A stretch of DNA of 6,496 nt from Methylovirgula sp. (GCA_030044485.1 JASHVQ010000046.1:1-6496), one strand, 5' to 3'; positions 1-5,758 are shown, counted from the stretch's first letter. Notes: generated by a model from the sequence alone, not told the origin. Made by a program: numbers and translations.

Positions 1-76
1 CGATAAGTTCACGGCGGCGGGGACGCGGCATCGGGCCGATATGCGCATCGGACAAATGGGCGAGGACGAGGCTCAT
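1..76 (-). CDS. Metallophosphoesterase, N-terminal fragment (runs off the left edge)
   Basis: Only the first 25 codons are in the window. They start at the ATG at 76-74 and read MSLVLAHLSDAHIGPM and onward with no stop before the edge. The D-x-H in LSDAHIGP at residues 9-15 is the first metal-binding motif of the calcineurin-like phosphoesterase superfamily, which uses two metal ions to hydrolyse phosphomono- or diesters. The following Pro/Arg-rich stretch (PMPRPRRRELI) resembles alphaproteobacterial CpdA-like metallophosphoesterases as I remember them. A GGAG ribosome binding site lies 8 bases before the ATG (complement of 85-88), which supports this start. The gene lies 32 bases downstream of the mbfA stop in the same direction, so co-transcription with mbfA is possible. 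The substrate cannot be inferred from this fragment, and the catalytic His and Asn motifs lie outside the window. Confidence 0.72.
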   Translation of the reverse strand, partial: MSLVLAHLSDAHIGPMPRPRRRELI

Positions 77-84
77 TTGCTGCG

Positions 85-88
85 CTCC
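85..88 (-). promoter_or_regulatory. Ribosome binding site of the metallophosphoesterase gene
   Basis: The minus strand reads GGAG 8 bases before the ATG at 76. This fixes the start of the truncated gene, and it lies in the short gap after mbfA. Confidence 0.5.
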
Positions 89-108
89 AGGCCGAGACCG
101 CAATAAAG

Positions 109-1080
109 TCAGGCGTTGCCGATGAGAATTCCGGCGGCGAGAACGATGACGCCGCCCAGCACGATCTGGAAAATCGCCTGCAGCAACGGCGTGTCCATAT
201 AATGTGCTCTAACCCAGGCGATAAGCCAAAGTTCGACGAAAACGACGGCGCCGGAAATCGCGGTCGCGATGACGAAGCCATTGGGCAGGCTGTTGGGGAC
301 GAGGTAGGGCAAAGTATGCCCGAGGCCGCCGACCGCGGTCATGAGGCCGCAGATGGGGCCGCGCAGCCATGGCGAGCCGCGCCCCGTCAAGGCGCCGTCG
401 TCCGACAGCGCCTCGGCAAAGGCCATGCTGATGCCGGCGCCGACGGATGCAGCCAAGCCGACGAGGAAGGTCGCCCAGGTATTATGGGTCGCAAAAGCCG
501 CCGCAAAGAGGGGCGCCAGCGTCGAGACCGAGCCATCCATCAGCCCGGCGAGACCGGGCTGGACGTATTGCAGCACGAACATGCGCCGCTCGGTCTCTTG
601 CTCCTTGTCGCGCTGCGCCTTGGGCAGGGCTTCGCTCTCGATTTCGCCGGCAAGGACTTCGTGGCTCTTTTCGACTTGCGCGAGATCGCCAAGCAGCCTG
701 CGGATATCCGGATCCTTGGCGCGCGCCGCGGCGTGCATGTAGAAGCCGTAGGCCTCGGCCTCGCGAATTTCGACTTCGTTGCGGATCGCATCGATCGGCA
801 GATTGCGCACCAGCCAAACGGGGCGGCGCTTCAAATAGCCGCGCACGTCGGTGCGGCGGATCGGCAACAGGTTGGGCCCGAACTTTTCGTGATATTTCTG
901 CACAAGCGTGTCGCGATGCGAAGCCTCGACCTTCGCCATGTTCTCGAACATGGCCGCGGTTCCCGGGTAGCGCTCGCGTAAATCTTCCGCAAAAGAGAGA
1001 TAGACGCGGCGGTCTTCGTCCTCTGCGTCGATGGCAACGGCGAGAATCTCTCTTTCGCTGAGCTGCGAAAAACGCTTCAA
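109..1080 (-). CDS. mbfA: MbfA: membrane-bound ferritin / VIT1-type iron exporter
   Basis: This 323-residue protein fuses an N-terminal erythrin (ferritin-like diiron) domain to a C-terminal VIT1/CCC1-type transporter domain, the architecture of MbfA. In Bradyrhizobium and Agrobacterium MbfA is an inner-membrane iron exporter that protects against iron and peroxide stress. The ferritin-like part (about 8-165) shows the paired metal motifs E52-x2-H55 and E137-x2-H140, plus acidic candidates E20 and E107/E109. The VIT1 part begins at GLAGLMDGSVSTLAPLFAA (from about 177) and has hydrophobic helices at about 184-222, 242-262, 267-291 and 299-321, with SMAFAEALSDDG around 218-229 facing the metal path. 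An open frame extends 16 codons upstream to a TTG at 1128. I chose the TTG at 1080 because an AGGAG sits 7 bases before it and the protein then begins MKRFSQLSERE, close to where homologues begin. The gene is divergent from the Nudix gene, with an Irr-type box 54 bases upstream of the start. Confidence 0.93.
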   Translation of the reverse strand: MKRFSQLSEREILAVAIDAEDEDRRVYLSFAEDLRERYPGTAAMFENMAKVEASHRDTLVQKYHEKFGPNLLPIRRTDVRGYLKRRPVWLVRNLPIDAIRNEVEIREAEAYGFYMHAAARAKDPDIRRLLGDLAQVEKSHEVLAGEIESEALPKAQRDKEQETERRMFVLQYVQPGLAGLMDGSVSTLAPLFAAAFATHNTWATFLVGLAASVGAGISMAFAEALSDDGALTGRGSPWLRGPICGLMTAVGGLGHTLPYLVPNSLPNGFVIATAISGAVVFVELWLIAWVRAHYMDTPLLQAIFQIVLGGVIVLAAGILIGNA

Positions 1081-1087
1081 CGCTAAT

Positions 1088-1092
1088 CTCCT
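1088..1092 (-). promoter_or_regulatory. Ribosome binding site that decides the mbfA start
   Basis: The minus strand reads AGGAG, then 7 bases, then TTG at 1080. No comparable site precedes the other in-frame TTG at 1128, which also lies only 6 bases from the iron control element. The annotated coding start should therefore be 1080. Confidence 0.65.
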
Positions 1093-1123
1093 GAGAATTG
1101 GACCGGCGCGCGCCCGGGCGCAG

Positions 1124-1162
1124 TTCAAATCTAGTTTTGAATTATTCTAATCTAGTTTGGAC
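1124..1162. repeat. Array of four alternating Irr-like half-sites with a 10-bp direct repeat
   Basis: Around the central box the half-sites alternate in orientation: TTCAAA (1124-1129), TTTTGAA (1135-1141), TTCTAAT (1145-1151) and TTTGGAC (1156-1162). The 10-mer AATCTAGTTT occurs exactly twice, at 1128-1137 and 1149-1158, with a 21-bp period, which is about two helical turns. The outer elements are weaker than the central pair. The repeat suggests room for more than one dimer on the same face of the helix. The repeat is seen directly; protein occupancy is inference. Confidence 0.6.
1135..1151 (-). promoter_or_regulatory. Iron control element (Irr-binding box) of mbfA
   Basis: TTTTGAATTATTCTAAT on the plus strand matches the rhizobial iron control element TTTAGAA-N3-TTCTAAA at 12 of its 14 fixed positions. 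Irr is a Fur-family, heme-responsive regulator that binds such elements. In Bradyrhizobium and Agrobacterium it represses mbfA under iron limitation, so the site is where an operator is expected. Read on the minus strand, the box contains TAGAAT at 1147-1152, a five-of-six match to a -10 hexamer, so bound Irr would occlude RNA polymerase. I could not find a convincing -35 at the usual distance. The box sits between divergent mbfA and the Nudix gene and could act on both. The motif is seen directly; binding and direction of regulation are inferred from the family. Confidence 0.78.
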
Positions 1163-1197
1163 TGGCGTTCCATGCAACCGGCGCGGCGGACGCGGGG

Positions 1198-1668
1198 ATG
1201 AGATTTTCAGCCTATCTGGGCCGCCTGGCGGCCCTCGGCGCCGAGCGTGCAAGGCGCATTCTTCAGCCGCTGCGACTCGGCGTCCGTGGCCTCGTCATCG
1301 ATCAAGCGGGGCGCGTCCTGCTTGTCCGACATACCTATATTTCCGGCTGGTATCTGCCGGGCGGCGGCGTTGAGCCTGGCGAGTCGGCCAAGGCGGCTCT
1401 GGCCCGCGAACTTCGCGAGGAGGCAGGCGTCGAGGTCGGCGGGCCTTGCCTCTTGCACGGGATCTTCTTCAATCCGAGAGCTTCGCGCCGCGACCATGTC
1501 GCCTGCTACATCGTGCGCGATTTTCAAATCGTACCGCGCGAACCAGATTTGGAAATTGCCGAGGCGCGCTTCTTTCCCGCCGGCGCTTTGCCCGCTGACA
1601 CGAGCCCGGCGACGCGCGCAAGACTTGAAGAGGCTCTGAAAGGCGTACCGCTTTCCGACACTTGGTAG
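1198..1668 (+). CDS. Nudix hydrolase family protein
   Basis: This 156-residue protein carries a complete Nudix box at residues 56-78. It fits G-x5-E-x7-REUxEExGU exactly: G56, E62, then REL at 70-72 and REEAGV at 73-78. E74 and E75 are the metal-binding glutamates. The preceding GWYLPGGG (50-57) is typical of the fold, and its length matches small single-domain Nudix enzymes. The family hydrolyses nucleoside diphosphates linked to another moiety, such as oxidised nucleotides, ADP-ribose or dinucleoside polyphosphates; the sequence does not identify the substrate. The ATG at 1198 has only a weak purine-rich stretch before it, but no better in-frame start exists upstream. The gene diverges from mbfA across the Irr box, and a GNAT gene follows 44 bases downstream, suggesting a two-gene transcript. 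A role in cleaning oxidised nucleotides under iron stress would fit the location but is speculative. Confidence 0.9.
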   Translation: MRFSAYLGRLAALGAERARRILQPLRLGVRGLVIDQAGRVLLVRHTYISGWYLPGGGVEPGESAKAALARELREEAGVEVGGPCLLHGIFFNPRASRRDHVACYIVRDFQIVPREPDLEIAEARFFPAGALPADTSPATRARLEEALKGVPLSDTW

Positions 1669-1712
1669 GCGGTTTGCGACGTGCACGCCGCGATGTTAGA
1701 GGCAGGCGCGCC

Positions 1713-2213
1713 ATGTCCGATCTCACTCTCGTCCTTGTTCCGCAGCAGCCGGCCGATCAAGCCGCGATCGAGAAACTCGACGAACGCGTGTTCGGTCCGG
1801 GCCGTTTTGCGCGTTCGGCCTATCGGTTGCGCGAAGGCGTTGCGGCGGATCTGAGTCTTTCCTACGTCGCGCGCGTCGGGCGCCTGCTGGTCGGCGCCAA
1901 TCGCATGACGCACATAAGTTGCGCCGGAAAGCCCGCGCTTTTGCTGGGTCCGCTCAGCGTCGAGCCGGCCTTCCGTTCGGCCGGCATCGGCGAGGCGCTG
2001 GTCATGAAGTCGCTCGAGGCGGCGCGTGCCGCCGGCCATCGTCTCGTCCTTCTCGTCGGCGACATGGCCTATTACGGCAAGATGGGATTTGAACCGGTCC
2101 CGGACGGCAGGCTCCTCTTCCCGGGTCCGGTCGATCCCGAGCGTCTGCTCTATTGCGCCTTGACGAAAGGCGCGTTGGACGGCGTTAAGGGGCGCGTCAC
2201 GCGCGTCGTCTGA
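1713..2213 (+). CDS. GNAT-family N-acetyltransferase (YhbS-like)
   Basis: This 166-residue protein transfers an acetyl group from acetyl-CoA to an unidentified amine. The acetyl-CoA-binding motif A is visible as LGPLSVEPAFRSAGIGEAL (78-96), where R88-SAGIG forms the pyrophosphate-binding loop after the beta-4 strand. Motif B is visible as VLLVGDMAYYGKMGFEPV (112-129), with the YYGKMGF signature of the YhbS-like group. Length matches that group (about 165 residues). An open frame extends 17 codons upstream into the end of the Nudix gene, but its Arg-rich sequence is not conserved-looking. The ATG at 1713 has an AGAGG 10 bases before it and gives the usual N-terminus. The gene follows the Nudix gene by 44 bases and ends 10 bases from the stop of the convergent exported-protein gene, with no obvious terminator hairpin between them. 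Function beyond acetyl transfer is unknown. Confidence 0.88.
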   Translation: MSDLTLVLVPQQPADQAAIEKLDERVFGPGRFARSAYRLREGVAADLSLSYVARVGRLLVGANRMTHISCAGKPALLLGPLSVEPAFRSAGIGEALVMKSLEAARAAGHRLVLLVGDMAYYGKMGFEPVPDGRLLFPGPVDPERLLYCALTKGALDGVKGRVTRVV

Positions 2214-2223
2214 GCGGCCAGCC

Positions 2224-2673
2224 TCAACGCGAAGGGCCGACGAGAATCGTGGCAACCGGCGCGCCGGGAATGTCGCGATCGACGGGTTTCAGGCCGGCCC
2301 GGTCGAGCGCGAGGAAAATAGACGCATCCGCCGGCACATCGTGGTCGTAGATGACCACGAGGCCGGGCTCCGCCGTCTCGCCGGGGTCGCCTCGGCCGAC
2401 GGCCACCCAGGCGCCGGCGTCTTTCAGCGCAACGACGAGCTGATCCGCGAATCGTTCCGCTTCGCCAGACCGGAATGCGACCACGGACACCTTCGCCTCG
2501 CGCAGCACGCGGTGCAGGATGACGTCGCGCTGCGCATCGCTCAAGCTGCGTTCGCCGGAGCTTGCCGAAACCGCAACGGGCTCGGTCGACGCGGCGCTCG
2601 CCGGCGGTGCGGCGCACAGCAGCAAGAAGAGCCAGCCGAACAAAGTTGTCAGGCGCGCGGCGCCTGCTCGCAT
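2224..2673 (-). CDS. Small exported protein of unknown function
   Basis: I do not recognise a family. From the ATG at 2673 the product is 149 residues. It starts with a classical signal peptide: R2 and R7, a hydrophobic core LTTLFGWLFLLLCAA (8-22), and an A-S-A site ending at residue 27. C20 is preceded by Leu, so it is a poor lipobox and a soluble periplasmic protein is more likely than a lipoprotein. The mature part (about 120 residues) alternates helices and short strands: a basic segment around 44-66, FADQLVVALKDAGAWVAVG (75-93), GLVVIYDH (104-111) and a C-terminal strand VATILVGPSR (140-149). This suggests a small alpha/beta fold. The frame stays open upstream into the HNH gene (to 2859), but that part is a shadow; a GTG at 2691 is the only serious alternative start. 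The gene follows the HNH gene by 56 bases in the same direction and may be co-transcribed with it. Confidence 0.66.
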   Translation of the reverse strand: MRAGAARLTTLFGWLFLLLCAAPPASAASTEPVAVSASSGERSLSDAQRDVILHRVLREAKVSVVAFRSGEAERFADQLVVALKDAGAWVAVGRGDPGETAEPGLVVIYDHDVPADASIFLALDRAGLKPVDRDIPGAPVATILVGPSR

Positions 2674-2729
2674 CTCGCCCAAGGCTTCCACCGTCGATGG
2701 CGATAGACGCGCGCTTGCCGCGGGCGCCG

Positions 2730-3299
2730 TTACGGCTCGAGGACCGAATCCCAGTAGAGATAGTCCATCCAGCTTTCGTGGAGATAATTGGGCGGGAATA
2801 GCCGACCGTTCTGGTGAAGATCGCTGACGGTCGGCCGGTAGGGATGGCGCGTCGGCCACATGTTCGCTTCGGTCGCCAGCCTGTCGCCTTTGCGCAGATT
2901 ACAGCAGGAACAGGCGGCGACGACATTTTCCCAGGTCGTCGTGCCGCCTTTCGAACGCGGCACGAGATGGTCGAAGGTCAGTTCGTCGCGCGCCCCGCAA
3001 TATTGGCAACTGAACCGATCGCGCAAGAACACATTGAAGCGCGTGAACGCCGGATGGCGCGAGGGCCTGATGTAGGTCTTCAGCGAAACGACCGAAGGCA
3101 GGCGCATCTCGAAACTCGGGCTGCGCACGGTCCGGTTGTAATGCGAGACGATGTTGACCCGCTCGAGGAAGACCGCCTTGATCGCGTCCTGCCAGCACCA
3201 CAGCGACAACGGATAATAGCTCAACGGCCGGAAATCGGCGTTGAGAACAAGAGCCGGACAACCTTCCGGCGATACCATAGGCTGGCAGTGAACTGTCAA
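2730..3299 (-). CDS. HNH endonuclease-family protein
   Basis: This 189-residue protein has a full zinc-stabilised HNH core at about 95-140. C98-x2-C101 and C130-x2-C133 form the structural zinc knuckles, D110-H111 in LTFDHLVPRSKGG provides the general base, and N125 in WENVV followed by N134-L-R-K completes the motif. HNH proteins of this type bind a catalytic metal and cut DNA. This particular form, with LVLNADFRPLSYYPLSLW (17-34) before the domain and FPPNYLHESWMDYLYWD (168-184) after it, is one I know as widespread in alphaproteobacterial chromosomes. It is not tied there to a modification enzyme and has no established role that I know of. Start: a GTG at 3308 abuts the purine-rich AAGAG, whereas the TTG at 3299 has AGAGG 8 bases before it and gives MTVHCQP, so I prefer 3299. 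The 228 bases upstream hold no other gene. Confidence 0.9.
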   Translation of the reverse strand: MTVHCQPMVSPEGCPALVLNADFRPLSYYPLSLWCWQDAIKAVFLERVNIVSHYNRTVRSPSFEMRLPSVVSLKTYIRPSRHPAFTRFNVFLRDRFSCQYCGARDELTFDHLVPRSKGGTTTWENVVAACSCCNLRKGDRLATEANMWPTRHPYRPTVSDLHQNGRLFPPNYLHESWMDYLYWDSVLEP

Positions 3300-3307
3300 A
3301 CCTGGCA

Positions 3308-3312
3308 CCTCT
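3308..3312 (-). promoter_or_regulatory. Ribosome binding site that favours the TTG start of the HNH gene
   Basis: The minus strand reads AGAGG, 8 bases before the TTG at 3299. The GTG at 3308 overlaps this site and so could hardly use it, which moves the likely start three codons inward. Confidence 0.45.
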
Positions 3313-3527
3313 TACAAGCGTCCCGCCATGGCCGCGCGAGCCGCTGCGATCCTCCAAAACCCGCGAAGTTAATTTCCCGGGCTCCGGTCTCCCTATCTTT
3401 CCATGGGCGCCCGCTTCGGCGGTCCAATCGCCCGAAAATCCTCTAAATGACCTCCGTCCGTAAGGCAAATGGCCTTGAGTTGAGCTTACATGAGTCGGTG
3501 ACGGCAATGTGAAGCAAAGCGCCTCTT

Positions 3528-4406
3528 TCAGCGTGTCGGAACCGGTGTCCCGCTCCGGTAGTCGTAGAAGCCGCGCTGCGTCTTGCGGCCGAGCCAACCG
3601 GCCTCGACATATTTCACGAGCAGCGGGCAAGGCCGATATTTCGAGTCGGCGAGCCCCTCGTGCAGGACCTGCATCACCGAGAGGACCGTATCAAGCCCGA
3701 TAAAATCGGCGAGCTGCAACGGTCCCATCGGATGGTTGGCGCCGAGCCGCATGGCGGTGTCAATCGCCTCGACCGTGCCGACGCCCTCGTACAGCGTGTA
3801 AATCGCCTCGTTGATCATCGGCAGCAGGATGCGGTTGACGATGAAAGCCGGGAAATCTTCGGAAACTGTCGCCGTCTTGCCGAGCCTCGCCACGAATTTC
3901 TTGGCGGCGTCGAAGGTCGCATCGTCCGTGGCAATGCCGCGAATAATCTCGACGAGCTGCATGCGCGGCACGGGATTCATGAAATGCATGCCGATGAAGC
4001 GCTCGGGGCGGTCGGTCACCGAAGCAAGCCGGGTGATCGAAATCGACGACGTGTTCGTGGCGAGCAGGCATTGGGGGCGCAGCGCGCGGCAAAGGTTCAT
4101 GAAGATCTTGCGCTTGATCTCCTCGTTTTCGGAGGCGGCCTCGATGATGAGATCGCAATCGGCGAAGGCCTCGTAGTCGAACGCCGGCGCGATGCGCTCC
4201 ATGGCCGCGACGCGCGTTCCCTCGTCGAGTTGTTTGCGCTCGACGAGGCGGGTGAGATTGCCGCCGAGCGTCGCTAGGCCGGCGTTGATCCGCTCTTCGG
4301 AAATATCGTTGAGGGCGATGTGCATTCCGGCGACCGCGCAAACCTGCGCGATTCCCGCGCCCATTTGCCCGGCCCCGACAATGCCGATTTTGTTGATTTC
4401 AGCCAT
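3528..4406 (-). CDS. hbd: 3-hydroxybutyryl-CoA dehydrogenase (NAD(P)-dependent)
   Basis: This 292-residue cytoplasmic enzyme interconverts 3-hydroxybutyryl-CoA and acetoacetyl-CoA. It serves short-chain fatty acid, butanoate or polyhydroxybutyrate-linked metabolism. The N-terminal Rossmann fold shows GAGQMG at 11-16 and D34 at the end of the second strand. The four active-site residues are present with the same spacing as in human HAD: S120 (in TNTSS), H141 (in HFMNPV), E153 (in LVEIIRG) and N191 (in FIVNR). The C-terminal dimerisation domain contains NHPMGPLQLADFIGLD (224-239) and ends GFYDYRSG, as in the one-domain bacterial enzymes of about 285-295 residues. The reading frame is open far upstream (to 4817), but that part is the shadow of tonB; the ATG at 4406, giving MAEINKIGIVGAG, is the true start. 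Its Shine-Dalgarno is weak. In many rhizobia this gene sits beside etfAB; here it follows tonB with its own candidate promoter. Confidence 0.95.
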   Translation of the reverse strand: MAEINKIGIVGAGQMGAGIAQVCAVAGMHIALNDISEERINAGLATLGGNLTRLVERKQLDEGTRVAAMERIAPAFDYEAFADCDLIIEAASENEEIKRKIFMNLCRALRPQCLLATNTSSISITRLASVTDRPERFIGMHFMNPVPRMQLVEIIRGIATDDATFDAAKKFVARLGKTATVSEDFPAFIVNRILLPMINEAIYTLYEGVGTVEAIDTAMRLGANHPMGPLQLADFIGLDTVLSVMQVLHEGLADSKYRPCPLLVKYVEAGWLGRKTQRGFYDYRSGTPVPTR

Positions 4407-4466
4407 GGGTCTGTCCGCGCGAAAGACGCCGCGCGCCTTGGTTGAGGACAGGCCGCGAGCGGGCGT

Positions 4467-4495
4467 GTCGTAATCGCCTCGCCTAGGCAAGTCAA
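4467..4495 (-). promoter_or_regulatory. Candidate sigma-70-type promoter of the dehydrogenase gene
   Basis: On the minus strand TTGACT (4495-4490) matches the -35 consensus at five of six bases. After exactly 17 bases comes TACGAC (4472-4467), a weaker -10 with three matches. Transcription would begin near 4460, leaving a leader of about 55 bases before the ATG at 4406. The spacer contains the palindrome GCCTAGGC (4481-4488), which might be an operator or chance. This is a consensus match only. Confidence 0.4.
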
Positions 4496-4552
4496 CGCAA
4501 GCTGCCTCGCACGCTCGCGCGGCGGCCGCGAGGATCGGGCGCAAGCGCGGCG

Positions 4553-5302
4553 TTATCTCGAGCTGAAATGCAGCGGAATGGTGAAATTGCCGCCCGGCAC
4601 GCCCGCCGGCGGGGGCGGCACGGGATTGGCGCGGCGCACGGTTTCGACCGCCGCCCGGTCGAGAGCCGACGCGCCTGAGCTGCCGATGAGGCGCACCGCG
4701 TACACGCGCCCGCCGCGGTCGACCGAAAAGGCGACCGTGGCGGTGCCATTCGCGCCCTGCCCATCGTCCGGATATCCTTTCACGCTGTTGATCCGCTCGA
4801 CGATCTCGCTCTTCCATGAGGCGGCCGCTTCGCCATTGAAGCCCGCCGTCGGCGCGGCGGCCCTTGCGGCGCGCGGAACGTTGAGGCGCGGCTGCTTGTG
4901 CGCCAGCGGCTTTTGTTGCTTGGCCTGATGCTCGACCGGCTTCGGCGGCGGCGGCGCCATCATAACTTCCGCCTGGGGGGCGGTTACGATGTCGGGTGCG
5001 ACCGGCGCTTGGACATCGGGTTGGGGTTGTTCGAGCGGAGTAGGCGGTGTCTGCTGCTGGACCTGCTGCGGGGTAGGCGGTGTGTCCACCTCCTCCTGCG
5101 GCGGGGGCGCAACCGCGATTGGGGCGAGATTGATCATCACCGTGTCGGGCGGGGTGCCGGGCGGCATATCCGAGTGACGCACCAATATGAATGCGACCAC
5201 CAGGGCGATATGCGCCAGCAGGACGGCAAGGCCGGCAAGGCCCCAGCGCCTGAGGCCATTATCCTCGCGCCGCGGCAGGATGGTGTCGGCAAACATGCTC
5301 AT
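4553..5302 (-). CDS. tonB: TonB family energy transducer
   Basis: This 249-residue periplasm-spanning protein carries the energy of the proton gradient from ExbB-ExbD to TonB-dependent outer-membrane receptors. A cytoplasmic N-terminus (1-19) is followed by one membrane anchor at about 20-41. H31 in the anchor corresponds to the functionally important transmembrane His of E. coli TonB (H20), although the Ser four residues before it is V27 here. Residues 47-123 are rich in Pro, Gln and Glu (PPTP, QPQP, PPPPKP repeats) and form the extended spacer, followed by a basic stretch (about 128-148). The C-terminal TonB domain runs from SWKSEIVERINSVKGYPDDG (162-181) through GTATVAFSVDRGGRVYAVRL to TIPLHFSSR. 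It includes the usual ALDRAAVETVRRANPVPPPP segment. The ATG overlaps the exbD stop as ATGA, and no strong ribosome site is present, so translational coupling is likely. A second ATG two codons in is possible. Confidence 0.93.
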   Translation of the reverse strand: MSMFADTILPRREDNGLRRWGLAGLAVLLAHIALVVAFILVRHSDMPPGTPPDTVMINLAPIAVAPPPQEEVDTPPTPQQVQQQTPPTPLEQPQPDVQAPVAPDIVTAPQAEVMMAPPPPKPVEHQAKQQKPLAHKQPRLNVPRAARAAAPTAGFNGEAAASWKSEIVERINSVKGYPDDGQGANGTATVAFSVDRGGRVYAVRLIGSSGASALDRAAVETVRRANPVPPPPAGVPGGNFTIPLHFSSR

Positions 5303-5754
5303 GGCGCGGAAGAAGATCCCTGCGCGGCCGGCGCGGCCTCGCTCGCGTCGAGGCCGACGAGCGCGATCTTGAGATAGCCCGCCTTGCGCAGCAGGTTCAT
5401 CATGTCCATGACCGAGCCATAGGAGATCGACTTGTCGCCGCGCAGAAAGATGCGCTGGCTCTTGTCGCCGCCGCTCGCCGCGTCGAGCGCCGCGCCAAGC
5501 GCATCCTGCGCAACTTGTGTCTCGCCGACGGTCAGCGACAAGTCCGGTTTGATGGTCACGAAGATCGGCTTGTCGGGTCGCTGACTCGGCTGCGCGGTGG
5601 AGGCGGGAAGATCGACGTTGACGTCGACCGTCGAGAGCGGGGCCGCCACCATGAAAATGATGAGCAGCACAAGCATCACGTCGATGAAGGGCGTGACGTT
5701 GATCTCGTGCGACTCGTCGAGGCTATCGTCGCTGGTCGAAAGCTTGACGGCCAT
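5299..5754 (-). CDS. exbD: ExbD, proton-channel subunit of the TonB system
   Basis: This 151-residue inner-membrane protein forms, with ExbB, the proton-driven motor that energises TonB. The N-terminal cytoplasmic tail leads into EINVTPFIDVMLVLLIIFMV (17-36), the single membrane helix. D25 falls at the same position as the essential protonatable Asp25 of E. coli ExbD. The periplasmic domain (about 42-135) shows the expected order: LPASTAQPSQRPDKPIFVTI, then LTVGETQV, then RIFLRGDKSISYGSVMDMMNLL, then AGYLKIALVG. It ends in an Ala/Ser/Pro tail (about 137-151). GGAG lies 7 bases before the ATG, inside the end of exbB, and the exbB stop is only 4 bases upstream. The exbD stop overlaps the tonB ATG. 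This spacing indicates one transcript in the order exbB-exbD-tonB. ExbD rather than TolR is favoured by the neighbouring tonB and the absence of tolA, tolB and pal. Confidence 0.94.
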   Translation of the reverse strand: MAVKLSTSDDSLDESHEINVTPFIDVMLVLLIIFMVAAPLSTVDVNVDLPASTAQPSQRPDKPIFVTIKPDLSLTVGETQVAQDALGAALDAASGGDKSQRIFLRGDKSISYGSVMDMMNLLRKAGYLKIALVGLDASEAAPAAQGSSSAP

Positions 5755-5758
5755 CGGC

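Noticed and set aside
202..981. Long plus-strand open frame opposite mbfA (259 codons), with others at 341-742 and 447-1061
   Set aside because: It is antisense to a well-supported gene, has low-complexity Arg/Gly/Asp-rich sequence with no recognisable domain, and is expected by chance in GC-rich coding DNA.
1524..2255. 243-codon minus-strand frame across the Nudix and GNAT genes
   Set aside because: It is the shadow of two clear plus-strand genes; no motif or ribosome site supports it.
2814..3446. 210-codon plus-strand frame opposite the HNH gene
   Set aside because: It is antisense to intact HNH motifs and has no recognisable product.
3462..3476. AAGGC-N5-GCCTT hairpin about 50 bases after the dehydrogenase stop
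   Set aside because: The 5-bp stem without a T-run is too weak to call a terminator.
3300..3527. Possible promoter for the HNH gene (TTGCCT, 17 bases, TAGAGG on the minus strand) or a small gene in this gap
   Set aside because: The hexamers match the consensus poorly and no open frame with a ribosome site or recognisable product is present; nothing here is supportable.
4514..4532. Inverted repeat CTCGCG-N7-CGCGAG downstream of tonB as a possible terminator
   Set aside because: The stem is only 6 bp, no T-run follows on either strand, and such GC palindromes are common at this base composition.
4407..4817. N-terminal extension of the dehydrogenase frame back into tonB
   Set aside because: The extension is Arg-rich out-of-frame tonB sequence; the enzyme's Rossmann fold begins a few residues after the ATG at 4406, as in homologues.
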